Positions 27,980 through 35,488 of a DNA stretch of 64,000 nucleotides are shown here, piece by piece (positions within the stretch are counted from its first letter, which is position 1; the number at the start of each line of letters is the position of its first letter). This DNA is from an uncultured Aquimarina sp. (GTDB lineage Bacteria; Bacteroidota; Bacteroidia; Flavobacteriales; Flavobacteriaceae), in contig CANMSO010000001.1 in NCBI GenBank assembly GCA_947500545.1, positions 868,001-932,000 of the forward strand, read 5' to 3'. Below the pieces are notes generated by a model that was not told the origin of the DNA, did not search any database, and was given only the letters and a program-made list of their open reading frames with translations. The translations under genes and the position numbers were made by a program.

Positions 27980-28195
27980 ATGAAAAAAAAAAAATCATCT
28001 AATTCGAAAAAACTTACTCTAGAAAAGATTAACATCTCTAGATTAGGCTTAGTTACCGTTATTGGAGGTAACAACTATTATTCACAAGATTGTGGTAATG
28101 CAGGTGGCCAAAGTGGAGCTCATCCAACTTGTGGGGGATCTATGACCCAACCCACCAGACAGTTCCCCATTTTCACTCAGAACGGAGGGCATTAA
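27980..28195 (+). CDS. Double-glycine leader peptide precursor 3 (linked to regulator 3)
   Basis: 71 residues. Lys-rich leader ending LGLVTVIGG; a 41-residue core rich in Asn, Gly, Gln with two Cys (DCGNAGG ... HPTCGGS) and a proline-rich end. Paired with regulator 3. Convergent with the exporter gene and separated from it by a bidirectional terminator. Confidence 0.75.
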   Translation: MKKKKSSNSKKLTLEKINISRLGLVTVIGGNNYYSQDCGNAGGQSGAHPTCGGSMTQPTRQFPIFTQNGGH

Positions 28196-28235
28196 ACAAT
28201 TAAGATTGATGCTTTCGGTTTTTAATCGATGAATT

Positions 28236-28274
28236 AAAAAACCTGCTCTTGTTATTAAAAGGAGCAGGTTTTTT
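28236..28274. terminator. Bidirectional terminator
   Basis: Perfect arms AAAAAACCTGCTC and GAGCAGGTTTTTT, 13-base loop, between peptide 3 and the convergent exporter gene. Confidence 0.9.
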
Positions 28275-28307
28275 ATATAATATTTGCATATAATCCAAGT
28301 TAGACGC

Positions 28308-30440
28308 TTAAACAGCCACTGCCGATCTATGAGGTATACTTACTTCTAGAAGTTGTCCATTTTGTAATGCTACTACTTTATCCGCCATAGCAATCGTATC
28401 TGGTCTATGTGCAATAATGATTCTAGTAATGTTTAACTTTTTCACCGTTTCATTTACTACAGATTCTAGTCCCACGTCCAAATGAGATGTCGCTTCGTCC
28501 AAAAACAATATTTTAGGTTTTTTATATAATGCTCGTGCTAGCAACAAACGTTGTTTTTGCCCTCCAGACAAACTACTTCCCATATCCCCTATTAATGTGT
28601 GATATCCCATAGGCATTGTCATAATATCTTGATGTATTGCTGCCATCTGTGCGCATTCTTCTATCCATTGTTGATCAAACTCGGGATCAAAGAAGCAAAT
28701 ATTATCTGCGATGCTTCCAGATAATAACTGATCACTTTGCATTACTGTCCCAATTTCGTTTCTATAGGTTCTTAAACCTACTTTTCGTATATCGTATCCA
28801 TCAATAAAAATACTACCCGTCTCAGGTTTCAATAACCCCAACATAATCTTCATTAATGTAGTCTTACCACAACCAGAAGCACCAACTATGGCAACAGAAC
28901 TCCCCTGCTCTATTTTAAAACTAAGATTTTGAAATAAATACGGCTCATTATCAGAGTATCGAAAACTAATATTTTCTAAACTCAGTTCTCCCTTTGCCTG
29001 TGGTAATTGTCTTTGACTGTCTATATCTTTTTCGGGTTGAGTAAGAATAATATCTCCCAAGCGCTCCATATGTAAAGAGAGCATCTTAAATTGTATAAAC
29101 TTATTCACCAATGCTGACGCCTTATCAGTAAATTGTCTTTTATAAGACATAAAGGCATAGAGCATCCCAATAGTCATTAAACTATCTATAACTAATGATG
29201 CTGCAAGATATATCACAATGATATTTTCTAATCCAAATAAAAAACCATTGATTACATTATATCCTATTTCTAATTTCCCCGTACGTATACCTGCATTCAT
29301 AGTATCTGCATAATAGTTATGCCATACGGTTTGTCTTTGGCTTTCGTTACCAAATAGTTTAATGCTTTGAATTCCCCGTACAGTTTCCATAAAATTAGAA
29401 TTCTGCTTAGCATCGGCAACAATAGCTTCTTCTTTTAATTGTCTGTAGGGTCTGTATAATGCTAATCGAATCAATATGTAGATAACCACCGCTATAGATA
29501 CAATCAATGCCAGTTTTACGCTATAAATAAACATCATGATTAGCAAACCTATTGCCATTATTCCGTCTACGATGGTCTCTATAAGTCCGGTGGTGAGTAA
29601 TTGTTTTACATCTTCAAGAGATCGAAATCTTGAAATAATATCCCCAATATGTCTTTTTTCAAAATAATCCATGGGTAACTTGAGCAAGTGTCGCAATAGA
29701 TTAGCGGCCATTTGAACATTTAACTGTGTACCCATATAAAGAATCACTACTCCTCGTAATGCATTGACTGCCAGGTTAACTAACTTCATCAAACCAAAAC
29801 CCAGTGCGAGAATCAAAAGTAAATCCAGATCTCGGCTAATAATTACATCGTCTACTACTAATTGCATGTAAAATGGACTTGCAATTGCGAATACCTGTAA
29901 TAATAGAGAAAGTATTAGAATTTGCCCTAAAGCTCCTTTTAACCCTGTTATTCTTGTCCAAAAATCAGATAACTTTGCTTTTTTGGCTATTTTTTCAGGT
30001 TTAAATTCTGAAGTAGGAGTTAATTCTAGTGCAACTCCTGTAAAATGCTTTGAAACCTCATCTAGTTTTAGTGTTCTTGCTCCAACCGCCGGATCATGAA
30101 TGGTAATCTTGTTTCCTTTTACAGATTTAAGGACCACAAAGTGGTTTAGATCCCAATGCAGTATACAAGGCTTTTTTAACTGCGAAAGCTCTTCTAATTC
30201 TAATCGTAATGGTCTTGAACTAAAATGCAGACCATCTGCCAGTTTTATTAGACCTTGCAATGTTGCTCCTTTTGAGGATATACTATACTTTCGTCTTAGG
30301 GCATTCAGATCTACCTGATGTCCAAAATAATTAGCAACCATTGCTACAGAAGCTAATCCGCATTCTGCTACTTCTGTTTGTATAATTACTGGCAATCTTT
30401 TTCTTCTGCCAAAGTTTAATAAACTTACCGGATTCTGCAT
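28308..30440 (-). CDS. Peptidase-containing ABC exporter (C39 peptidase, CvaB/LagD-like)
   Basis: 710 residues. N-terminal C39 Cys protease with Gln21, catalytic Cys27 (QTEVAECGLAS), His100 (DLNHFVVL) and Asp116 (HDPAVG), all present, so leader cleavage after double glycine should work. Membrane domain ~165-460. ATPase domain with Walker A GASGCGKTT near 518, signature LSGGQ near 623 and Walker B ILFLDEATS. It cleaves and pumps precursor peptides across the inner membrane. It starts 4 bases after the HlyD gene, forming one operon. It is the only such exporter in the window and serves the whole peptide array by inference. Confidence 0.95.
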   Translation of the reverse strand: MQNPVSLLNFGRRKRLPVIIQTEVAECGLASVAMVANYFGHQVDLNALRRKYSISSKGATLQGLIKLADGLHFSSRPLRLELEELSQLKKPCILHWDLNHFVVLKSVKGNKITIHDPAVGARTLKLDEVSKHFTGVALELTPTSEFKPEKIAKKAKLSDFWTRITGLKGALGQILILSLLLQVFAIASPFYMQLVVDDVIISRDLDLLLILALGFGLMKLVNLAVNALRGVVILYMGTQLNVQMAANLLRHLLKLPMDYFEKRHIGDIISRFRSLEDVKQLLTTGLIETIVDGIMAIGLLIMMFIYSVKLALIVSIAVVIYILIRLALYRPYRQLKEEAIVADAKQNSNFMETVRGIQSIKLFGNESQRQTVWHNYYADTMNAGIRTGKLEIGYNVINGFLFGLENIIVIYLAASLVIDSLMTIGMLYAFMSYKRQFTDKASALVNKFIQFKMLSLHMERLGDIILTQPEKDIDSQRQLPQAKGELSLENISFRYSDNEPYLFQNLSFKIEQGSSVAIVGASGCGKTTLMKIMLGLLKPETGSIFIDGYDIRKVGLRTYRNEIGTVMQSDQLLSGSIADNICFFDPEFDQQWIEECAQMAAIHQDIMTMPMGYHTLIGDMGSSLSGGQKQRLLLARALYKKPKILFLDEATSHLDVGLESVVNETVKKLNITRIIIAHRPDTIAMADKVVALQNGQLLEVSIPHRSAVAV

Positions 30441-30444
30441 ATGT

Positions 30445-31692
30445 TTATAATTTTCCTTTTAAACTATAGATAGGTTCTAAAAGCCACTGCCCCAAACTTC
30501 GTTCTTCCAGAATAATGTCTGCGGCAATAGACATTCCTGATTGTAACCTCATTTCCTTACCATATGCATTAATATTTTGAACATCCAAAGCTACCTTTAT
30601 ACGATACACAGGTTCCTGCGTAGCTATAGGTATTGAAGTTTCATTAGGATGGATAACTGCTTCTGCAATTTGTACAATTTTACCCTCATATAATCCATAC
30701 CGCTGATATGGAAAAGCATCATATCGCATTAATACTTTCTGATTTTTTTTAACAAATCCAATTGCTCTTGATGGCAAGAATAACTCTGCAAACAAAACCG
30801 TATTTTCGGGTATCACAGTCAATATAGGAACGGTAGAAGAAACATTCTGTCCCAAATTAACTTGTGTAGAAGTGATACGGCCATTCACCGGAGCTTTAAT
30901 CATGTAGGAACGACTATTTTTAAGCTCTATAAGACGTTCTTCTAACTGTCCGTATTGGTGCTGTAATTCTTGTAGCCTATTACTTTTACGTAACGGTGAT
31001 TGTTCTAATTGTTTCTGAATATTTGCAATCTCTGTTTGCTTATTTATTTGTAATCTCCTTGTAGCATCAATAGCCGTTTTCGCATTAAAGTAGGCGTTTC
31101 TTTTTATTAAAAGTTCATCTTCAGACACAAGCCCCTTCTTTCTAAGTTCTTTATATCTCTGCCATTGTCCTTTTATGAGTTCTAGTTGTTCTCGTTGGCT
31201 TTGTAGTTGTTTTATGATTTGATAGTGTTCGCTTTTATGATTTGTGAGAATTACAGATAAACGACTACCTTCACTATCCAGAACCTGTGTTTCATCTGTA
31301 ATTCGCTGTTCTAGTCTATTTTTTTGTTCTTCTAATCGGGTTATTAATTGTTGATTGATACTCAAACTATCTTTTGTTCCCCTTTCTGTAGTTACTTCAA
31401 GTAAATTTTGTCCCTTGGTTACTTTTTGCCCATCGGTAATGTGTTTCTGATCGATAATACCATTAAAAGGAGCATATACACGCACCAATCCTTTATCTGG
31501 TACTAAATAACCCGCCACGGTTTCGCGGCGGGCAAACTTACCAAATAATAATAAAGCTCCCACCATCGCCACCACTAACATTATAGATACTGTAAATATC
31601 CAAAAGGATATAGGTCGTATTAATAGGACTTCTCCTAATAATCTTTGTGTATTGTTTTTTATGGCTTCTTTACGAAATAATGATGAGCTCAT
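30445..31692 (-). CDS. HlyD-family periplasmic adaptor of the peptide exporter
   Basis: 415 residues. Cytoplasmic N-terminus, one membrane helix at ~30-52 (SIMLVVAMVGALLLFGKF), lipoyl/barrel-sandwich halves at ~65-95 and ~265-300 (YMIKAPVNGRITSTQVNLGQNV), and a long coiled-coil hairpin between. It bridges the inner membrane ABC exporter to a TolC-type channel, as CvaA does. No TolC gene lies in the window, so a housekeeping one is presumed. Two colicin V-like precursor genes lie just upstream and may be co-transcribed through a weak terminator. Confidence 0.9.
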   Translation of the reverse strand: MSSSLFRKEAIKNNTQRLLGEVLLIRPISFWIFTVSIMLVVAMVGALLLFGKFARRETVAGYLVPDKGLVRVYAPFNGIIDQKHITDGQKVTKGQNLLEVTTERGTKDSLSINQQLITRLEEQKNRLEQRITDETQVLDSEGSRLSVILTNHKSEHYQIIKQLQSQREQLELIKGQWQRYKELRKKGLVSEDELLIKRNAYFNAKTAIDATRRLQINKQTEIANIQKQLEQSPLRKSNRLQELQHQYGQLEERLIELKNSRSYMIKAPVNGRITSTQVNLGQNVSSTVPILTVIPENTVLFAELFLPSRAIGFVKKNQKVLMRYDAFPYQRYGLYEGKIVQIAEAVIHPNETSIPIATQEPVYRIKVALDVQNINAYGKEMRLQSGMSIAADIILEERSLGQWLLEPIYSLKGKL

Positions 31693-31736
31693 GATTCATT
31701 AATTTGGTTTAAATTCTTTTTACTTAAAAAGTAAAA

Positions 31737-31766
31737 CAAACTATTCACGTACTTATGAATAGTTTG
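31737..31766 (-). terminator. Hairpin between peptide genes and the exporter operon
   Basis: Perfect 11-bp arms CAAACTATTCA and TGAATAGTTTG. Without an evident separate promoter for 30445, read-through here may set exporter level. Confidence 0.7.
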
Positions 31767-31779
31767 TTCTAAGCATTAG

Positions 31780-31953
31780 TTAATTTGCGCTACATTGATC
31801 ATTATGTCCAGATTCAGAAGCCTGATCTTCAGCTCCAGAAGCCATCCCTGCGGTAACTCCTATTAGAAATAGATCAACTAATACAATACCTACTATAACA
31901 GGTACTACACCTCCGCTTACTTCTTGTACTTCATTCAATTTTAAATTTCTCAT
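31780..31953 (-). CDS. Colicin V-like precursor peptide (a)
   Basis: 57 residues. Leader MRNLKLNEVQEVSGG of the colicin V type, then a hydrophobic helix (VVPVIVGIVLVDLFLIGVTAG) and a polar tail with one Cys (DQCSAN). It follows gene b by 39 bases on the same strand, with the same leader and tail style. This could be a two-peptide bacteriocin pair, by inference. It has no promoter of its own. Confidence 0.7.
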   Translation of the reverse strand: MRNLKLNEVQEVSGGVVPVIVGIVLVDLFLIGVTAGMASGAEDQASESGHNDQCSAN

Positions 31954-31992
31954 TTGTGTAAATTTTAATGTTTTAAATTCAGTTTTTTAATA

Positions 31993-32169
31993 TTAACCAG
32001 CATTGCATTGATGATTTGCTTCATGCTCTCTTTGGGCCGCTTCGCCAATTATTTCACCAACTGCATGTCCGGCAGTAAGAACACCCGCAACTGCAACAAT
32101 AGCTCCCACTACTACAGGAAGAATTCCTCCTGATACATTCTGGATCTCATTAAATTTTAAATTTCTCAT
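31993..32169 (-). CDS. Colicin V-like precursor peptide (b)
   Basis: 58 residues. Leader MRNLKFNEIQNVSGG; core with a Val/Ala-rich hydrophobic stretch (ILPVVVGAIVAVAGVLTAG) and a polar tail ending HQCNAG. The His-Asp/Gln-Gln-Cys tail resembles that of peptide a. First gene of the b-a pair under the promoter unit at 32203-32304. Confidence 0.7.
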   Translation of the reverse strand: MRNLKFNEIQNVSGGILPVVVGAIVAVAGVLTAGHAVGEIIGEAAQREHEANHQCNAG

Positions 32170-32202
32170 TTTTGATAATTTTAATTGTTAAACTTAATTC
32201 TA

Positions 32203-32304
32203 TATCAAAGCGCTTGATAGTACAAACATAGACTAAGAAAGGAGTTGACTACAAAATGATGTATTGAGTATTCACGAAAATCGATCGATATTCGTGAATT
32301 TCGA
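32203..32304 (-). promoter_or_regulatory. Promoter unit of peptides b and a (and possibly the exporter)
   Basis: TATCAAAGCGCTTGATA palindrome (32203-32219), -7 box TATGTTTG on the minus strand (32223-32230), direct repeats ATTCACGAAAATCGA (32270) and ATTCGTGAATTTCGA (32290). The spacing of 40 and 20 bases is identical to other units. Confidence 0.75.
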
Positions 32305-32403
32305 TTTTTTATAAGCAACTGATTTCTATAAATGCCATGAATACTTTCTAAGCAGAGAAATTATTTCACAAAAAGATTAATCTAAAGCCTTATTAATTTA
32401 AGT

Positions 32404-32598
32404 TTAGACAGTAGGTATTTTGCTAACCTCACATCTCAAAAAATTATTAGATTGACCAGTAGGGTTATTTGTTGGGGTTGTTGGGTGTGTATCACATGTA
32501 GGCATGCAAGAATCAACTACCCCACCGTTTACTTTTCTCATTTCAAGATTTGAAATTGTACATTTCTTAAGATTTAGTTTTTTTGCTTTGTTTTTCAT
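32404..32598 (-). CDS. Double-glycine leader peptide precursor (c), Cys-rich
   Basis: 64 residues. Lys-rich leader (KKLNLKKCTISNLEMRKVNGG) with an unusual Cys in the leader. The core begins VVDSCMPTC and is rich in Pro, Thr and Asn, with three Cys in total. The upstream gap (32599-32916) lacks the island operator, so the gene may be read from 32917 or from an unrecognised promoter. Confidence 0.7.
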   Translation of the reverse strand: MKNKAKKLNLKKCTISNLEMRKVNGGVVDSCMPTCDTHPTTPTNNPTGQSNNFLRCEVSKIPTV

Positions 32599-32710
32599 TA
32601 TTGTTGTTTTTATGATTATTATTCCCTCCCATTAAAAAGGGAGAGAATATTAAATTGGATTATCTAGACCTTTCTATATAACCTTTGTATGCTCCATTTT
32701 CATAAAGTTT

Positions 32711-32782
32711 CTAACCTTTAAGAGAGTCATCCTCGGCTTCATACCCAGAATGTCTGGTTACCTTTTCTTTTATCTTACTCAT
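32711..32782 (-). CDS. 23-residue ORF, possible remnant
   Basis: ATG at 32782 codes MSKIKEKVTRHSGYEAEDDS and ends soon after. The frame is open for about 20 codons before the ATG without another start. It may be a decayed precursor or chance. Nothing else in 32599-32916 is coding; a hairpin CTCCC/GGGAG lies near 32627-32645. Confidence 0.15.
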   Translation of the reverse strand: MSKIKEKVTRHSGYEAEDDSLKG

Positions 32783-32869
32783 TACAAGATTTGTAATATC
32801 ACTTTTACGGTCCTGTCTTTTGTATTCTTTTAGAAAAATGTTAATAGAATTTTATCCTTTAATAAGCAT

Positions 32870-32898
32870 ATACAAACTCTAAAAAGTAGAGTTCGTAT
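32870..32898 (-). terminator. Terminator of peptide e
   Basis: Arms ATACAAACTCTA and TAGAGTTCGTAT (one G-U type mismatch) with a 5-base loop, directly downstream of the 32917 gene. Confidence 0.65.
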
Positions 32899-32916
32899 CT
32901 AACTTCTTTGATATAA

Positions 32917-33090
32917 TTAATCAGTTGCATATAATAAAGCTGCAGCACCTATAGCAGCAAGTGCAAGTACTGGTGCTCCAACTGCTAAAGCTACAGCAGC
33001 AACCGCAATTTCTAATGTTGCTCCTTCAGCAGGTGTTATTTCTCCACCTCCATTAACTGTTTGTACTTCTTCAAATTTTAAATCTCTCAT
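32917..33090 (-). CDS. Colicin V-like precursor peptide (e)
   Basis: 57 residues. Leader MRDLKFEEVQTVNGG, then a core with an acidic start (GEITPAEGATLE) and a long Ala/Leu/Val-rich hydrophobic stretch (IAVAAVALAVGAPVLALAAI), no Cys. It follows peptide f by about 100 bases. A strong hairpin lies between them and no island operator precedes it, so it is probably read through from f at reduced level. Confidence 0.7.
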   Translation of the reverse strand: MRDLKFEEVQTVNGGGEITPAEGATLEIAVAAVALAVGAPVLALAAIGAAALLYATD

Positions 33091-33139
33091 TTTTTAGTTT
33101 TTTAATTATTATGGTACTTTAATCATTACTGTAAAAAGA

Positions 33140-33170
33140 TTGCATCGAATGCTATTAGCATTCGATGCAA
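33140..33170 (-). terminator. Hairpin between peptides f and e
   Basis: Perfect 13-bp arms TTGCATCGAATGC and GCATTCGATGCAA, 5-base loop, with T-runs on both sides. It may partially end transcription from f. Confidence 0.85.
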
Positions 33171-33187
33171 CTTTTTCATTATGTATA

Positions 33188-33352
33188 CTAACAGTTTCCT
33201 GTTCCAGTACACATCATATCCGTAGTAGAATTAATTGCATCCTCATATGCATCTGGAAGCTCATTAATTATTCTTCTTGCATCATCCCATAAGTCACCTA
33301 ACCATCCTGCTCCATTTACTTCTTGTACTTCATTAAATTTTAAATCTCTCAT
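33188..33352 (-). CDS. Colicin V-type leader peptide (f) with GAG instead of GG
   Basis: 54 residues. The leader MRDLKFNEVQEVNGAG matches the class but carries Gly-Ala at the cleavage site. C39 peptidases accept GA as well as GG, so it may still be processed. The core is acidic and amphipathic (WLGDLWDDARRIINELPDAY) and ends MMCTGTGNC with two Cys, unlike the hydrophobic sister peptides. It has a complete promoter unit. Confidence 0.65.
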   Translation of the reverse strand: MRDLKFNEVQEVNGAGWLGDLWDDARRIINELPDAYEDAINSTTDMMCTGTGNC

Positions 33353-33388
33353 TTTGTAATTTTTAAATTGTTAAACTTATTTTCAATA

Positions 33389-33491
33389 TCAAAAGCGCTT
33401 TGACGAAGACAAACATAGCTAAATAACATATTGTTTTACAAGTAGTTACATATGGTATTCCAGAATTTCGACCGAAATTCCAGAATTTCGA
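33389..33491 (-). promoter_or_regulatory. Promoter unit of peptides f and e
   Basis: Palindromic TCAAAAGCGCTTTGA (33389-33403), -7 box TATGTTTG on the minus strand (33410-33417), and two identical direct repeats ATTCCAGAATTTCGA (33457 and 33477), 20 bases apart. This is the cleanest copy of the operator. Confidence 0.8.
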
Positions 33492-33592
33492 GTTTGTTTT
33501 TGATGAAAAAAAGAAGCCTCGAAAAAATTGAATTTTAATTACCGTATAATTAGCTTTATTTCTTTCAAAAAATGATTGCTTTTTTAAATAAA

Positions 33593-33624
33593 AAATCGCC
33601 TGGAAAATAAATTCCAGACGATTT
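33593..33624 (-). terminator. Terminator of peptide g (AAATCG family)
   Basis: Arms AAATCGCCTGGAA and TTCCAGACGATTT. The outer AAATCG/CGATTT part recurs in the terminators of h, i, the barrel gene and m. Confidence 0.8.
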
Positions 33625-33654
33625 AATACCGTAAGAAATGATAAACTTATGGGG

Positions 33655-33864
33655 TTAGAATCCGCATACTGTTGGGAGACTATGAACAGGAACCGTATTA
33701 TTGCAAAATTGATATGTCAACCCGCTTGGGTAGCAATCTATTCTTAAACTATCCGACATATCCGTAAACGTATTATTATTTCCCGTATTAATATTCCCTC
33801 CTTTCACATTATTAAGTTGTGAAATATTCATTTTTTTTAAAACCAACTTCTTTTTATTTTTCAT
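33655..33864 (-). CDS. Double-glycine leader peptide precursor (g), Cys-rich
   Basis: 69 residues from the ATG at 33864, chosen because the paralogues all begin MK(N/S)KKKL at this point; an ATG 24 bases further up lies in the promoter leader. Leader KKKLVLKKMNISQLNNVKGG, a 46-residue Asn/Thr-rich core with three Cys (DCYPSG, FCNN, VCGF end). Has its own promoter unit and terminator. Confidence 0.75.
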   Translation of the reverse strand: MKNKKKLVLKKMNISQLNNVKGGNINTGNNNTFTDMSDSLRIDCYPSGLTYQFCNNTVPVHSLPTVCGF

Positions 33865-33890
33865 GATATTTAATTTTAAGTTAAACAAAC

Positions 33891-33992
33891 ATCAAAGCGC
33901 TTTGATAAAACAAACATAGCATGATCAATAAGACTAGAACAAATGGTTATCATTACTATTCGTGAATATCGATCGTTTTTCGTGAATCTAGA
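33891..33992 (-). promoter_or_regulatory. Promoter unit of peptide g
   Basis: Perfect palindrome ATCAAAGCGCTTTGAT (33891-33906), minus-strand -7 box TATGTTTG (33911-33918), direct repeats ATTCGTGAATATCGA (33958) and TTTCGTGAATCTAGA (33978). Confidence 0.8.
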
Positions 33993-34014
33993 TTTATTTT
34001 AGCATAGCAAAAAA

Positions 34015-34046
34015 AAAATCGCCTAAAGTATTATTTAGACGATTTT
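34015..34046 (-). terminator. Terminator of peptide h
   Basis: Arms AAAATCGCCTAAA and TTTAGACGATTTT (one mismatch), almost identical to the hairpin at 34491. Confidence 0.8.
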
Positions 34047-34135
34047 ACAGGAATTCTTATGTCGTACAATCACAAATCAGCTATAAAATGTAATCGTATA
34101 TGGTGCATAAAGAATTACCTTGAAATATTTCTGTA

Positions 34136-34339
34136 TTAAACACAGTATACACAACTTGTTGGTGAATCAGAATAACAAACACCGCCTCCTCCGACAGGTT
34201 GTTCAGATGGTCCTCCTCCACCTGTATCTCCCGTAGGTGTTGGAGCTATCGTTCTAAGCCAGTCGAAATTACCTCCTTTTACGGTGCTCAATTGTGCGAT
34301 ACTCATCTTTTTTAAACTTAACTTCTTTTTACTTTTCAT
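34136..34339 (-). CDS. Double-glycine leader peptide precursor (h), CYSD motif
   Basis: 67 residues from ATG 34339. Leader KKKLSLKKMSIAQLSTVKGG. The core has a Pro/Gly-rich linker (GGGGPSEQPVGGGG) and ends CYSDSPTSCVYCV, a C-x7-C-x2-C motif shared with peptides i and j. The conserved end points to one functional element, perhaps disulfide-closed. Own promoter and terminator. Confidence 0.8.
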   Translation of the reverse strand: MKSKKKLSLKKMSIAQLSTVKGGNFDWLRTIAPTPTGDTGGGGPSEQPVGGGGVCYSDSPTSCVYCV

Positions 34340-34364
34340 GATATTTAATTTTAAGTTAAACAAA

Positions 34365-34467
34365 TATCAAAGCGCTTTGATAAAACAAACATAACCCAAC
34401 CAATAAGATAGGAACAAATGGTTATCATTACTATTCGGGAATATCGATCGTTTTTCGTGAATTCAGA
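34365..34467 (-). promoter_or_regulatory. Promoter unit of peptide h
   Basis: Perfect 18-bp palindrome TATCAAAGCGCTTTGATA (34365-34382), minus-strand -7 box TATGTTTG (34386-34393), direct repeats ATTCGGGAATATCGA (34433) and TTTCGTGAATTCAGA (34453). Confidence 0.8.
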
Positions 34468-34490
34468 TTTATTTCAGCCTAATCCAAAAA

Positions 34491-34522
34491 AAAATCGCCT
34501 AAAATATTATTTAGACGATTTT
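34491..34522 (-). terminator. Terminator of the j-i peptide pair
   Basis: Arms AAAATCGCCTAAA and TTTAGACGATTTT, near copy of the hairpin at 34015. Confidence 0.8.
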
Positions 34523-34605
34523 AAAGAAGTTCTTATCTATTCTATACTTACAAATCGGCTATAAAATGTAATAACAACTTAAAGAACTATTTTCCATTTT
34601 CTGTA

Positions 34606-34788
34606 TTAAACACAATACACACAACTTGTAGGTGTGTCAGAGTAACAAACACCTGCAACTTGGCAGGAAGGCCCCATTGTAGGAAATTCCTTGTTAGGTT
34701 TTGTGAAATTTGGATATCCACCTCCTGTGATAGCCCCCAATTGTGATACCTTAACTTTATTTAAACTTAACTTCTTTTTATTTTTCAT
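34606..34788 (-). CDS. Double-glycine leader peptide precursor (i), CYSD motif
   Basis: 60 residues. Leader KKKLSLNKVKVSQLGAITGG. The core has Pro/Lys/Asn-rich start and Cys in GPSCQVAG, and ends CYSDTPTSCVYCV, nearly the same as peptide h. It starts 15 bases after the stop of gene j and so shares its transcript. Confidence 0.8.
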   Translation of the reverse strand: MKNKKKLSLNKVKVSQLGAITGGGYPNFTKPNKEFPTMGPSCQVAGVCYSDTPTSCVYCV

Positions 34789-34803
34789 CTTATTTGATTT
34801 TAA

Positions 34804-34989
34804 TTAAACACAGTAACCACAACTTCCTTGTGCATCAGAGTAACAAAGACCTCCATTACCACCTCCAATAGGTTGTTCAGAAGGAGTAGCACCTCCAGTA
34901 AGAAATGGATTTACTATATCACCCCCTTTTATCGTATCCAATTGAGCAATACTCATTTTTTTCAAACTTAACTTCTTTTTACTTTTCAT
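34804..34989 (-). CDS. Double-glycine leader peptide precursor (j), CYSD motif
   Basis: 61 residues from the second of two adjacent ATGs, matching the MKSKKKL start of its paralogues. Leader KKKLSLKKMSIAQLDTIKGG; core with the segment TPSEQPIGGGNGG as in peptide h and the end CYSDAQGSCGYCV. First gene of the j-i pair under the promoter unit at 35021. Confidence 0.8.
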   Translation of the reverse strand: MKSKKKLSLKKMSIAQLDTIKGGDIVNPFLTGGATPSEQPIGGGNGGLCYSDAQGSCGYCV

Positions 34990-35020
34990 CATATTTGATA
35001 TTAATTAAACATAAATTTTA

Positions 35021-35122
35021 ATCAAAGCGCTTTATGAAGACAAACATAATACAACAGCTAAGCTCATTACAAATAGTTATATTGGGTATTCCAGAATTTC
35101 GACTGATTTTCCAGAATTTAGA
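35021..35122 (-). promoter_or_regulatory. Promoter unit of peptides j and i
   Basis: ATCAAAGCGCTTT (35021-35033, right arm degraded), minus-strand -7 box TATGTTTG (35041-35048), direct repeats ATTCCAGAATTTCGA (35088) and TTTCCAGAATTTAGA (35108). Confidence 0.75.
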
Positions 35123-35156
35123 TCTTTATAATGTGTTTGGTTCGAATTATTAAATA

Positions 35157-35189
35157 AAAACCGTCTAAGCATTATACTCAGACGGTTTT
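35157..35189 (-). terminator. Terminator of peptide k
   Basis: Perfect 10-bp arms AAAACCGTCT and AGACGGTTTT. Confidence 0.8.
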
Positions 35190-35288
35190 AATATTAGTCT
35201 CCACCAACTTTACTTACTCTTAAACTCAAATATATTACGAAGGAAGATGTAGAAAACTGTGCCTAAAACTCATAACCCCAACGCATAA

Positions 35289-35465
35289 TTAATAACATAA
35301 AGGAGTTTGGGAGTATTGACATGCTAATCCTTGCGTTGCAGGACCACAACCCATACTAGGCAATGAAGGTCGATCTGCAATTGGTAAATTTAGCAGCCCC
35401 CCTTTTACCGTATCCAATTTTGCTATGTCCATTTTCTTTAAACTAAGTTTCTTTGTACTTTTCAT
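35289..35465 (-). CDS. Double-glycine leader peptide precursor (k), Cys-rich
   Basis: 58 residues. Leader STKKLSLKKMDIAKLDTVKGG; a 35-residue core, hydrophobic at first (LLNLPIADRPSLP), with Cys in SMGCGPATQ, LACQYS and the end PLCY. Promoter unit and terminator of its own. Confidence 0.75.
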   Translation of the reverse strand: MKSTKKLSLKKMDIAKLDTVKGGLLNLPIADRPSLPSMGCGPATQGLACQYSQTPLCY

Positions 35466-35488
35466 GATGTTATTTTTTAGTTAAACAA

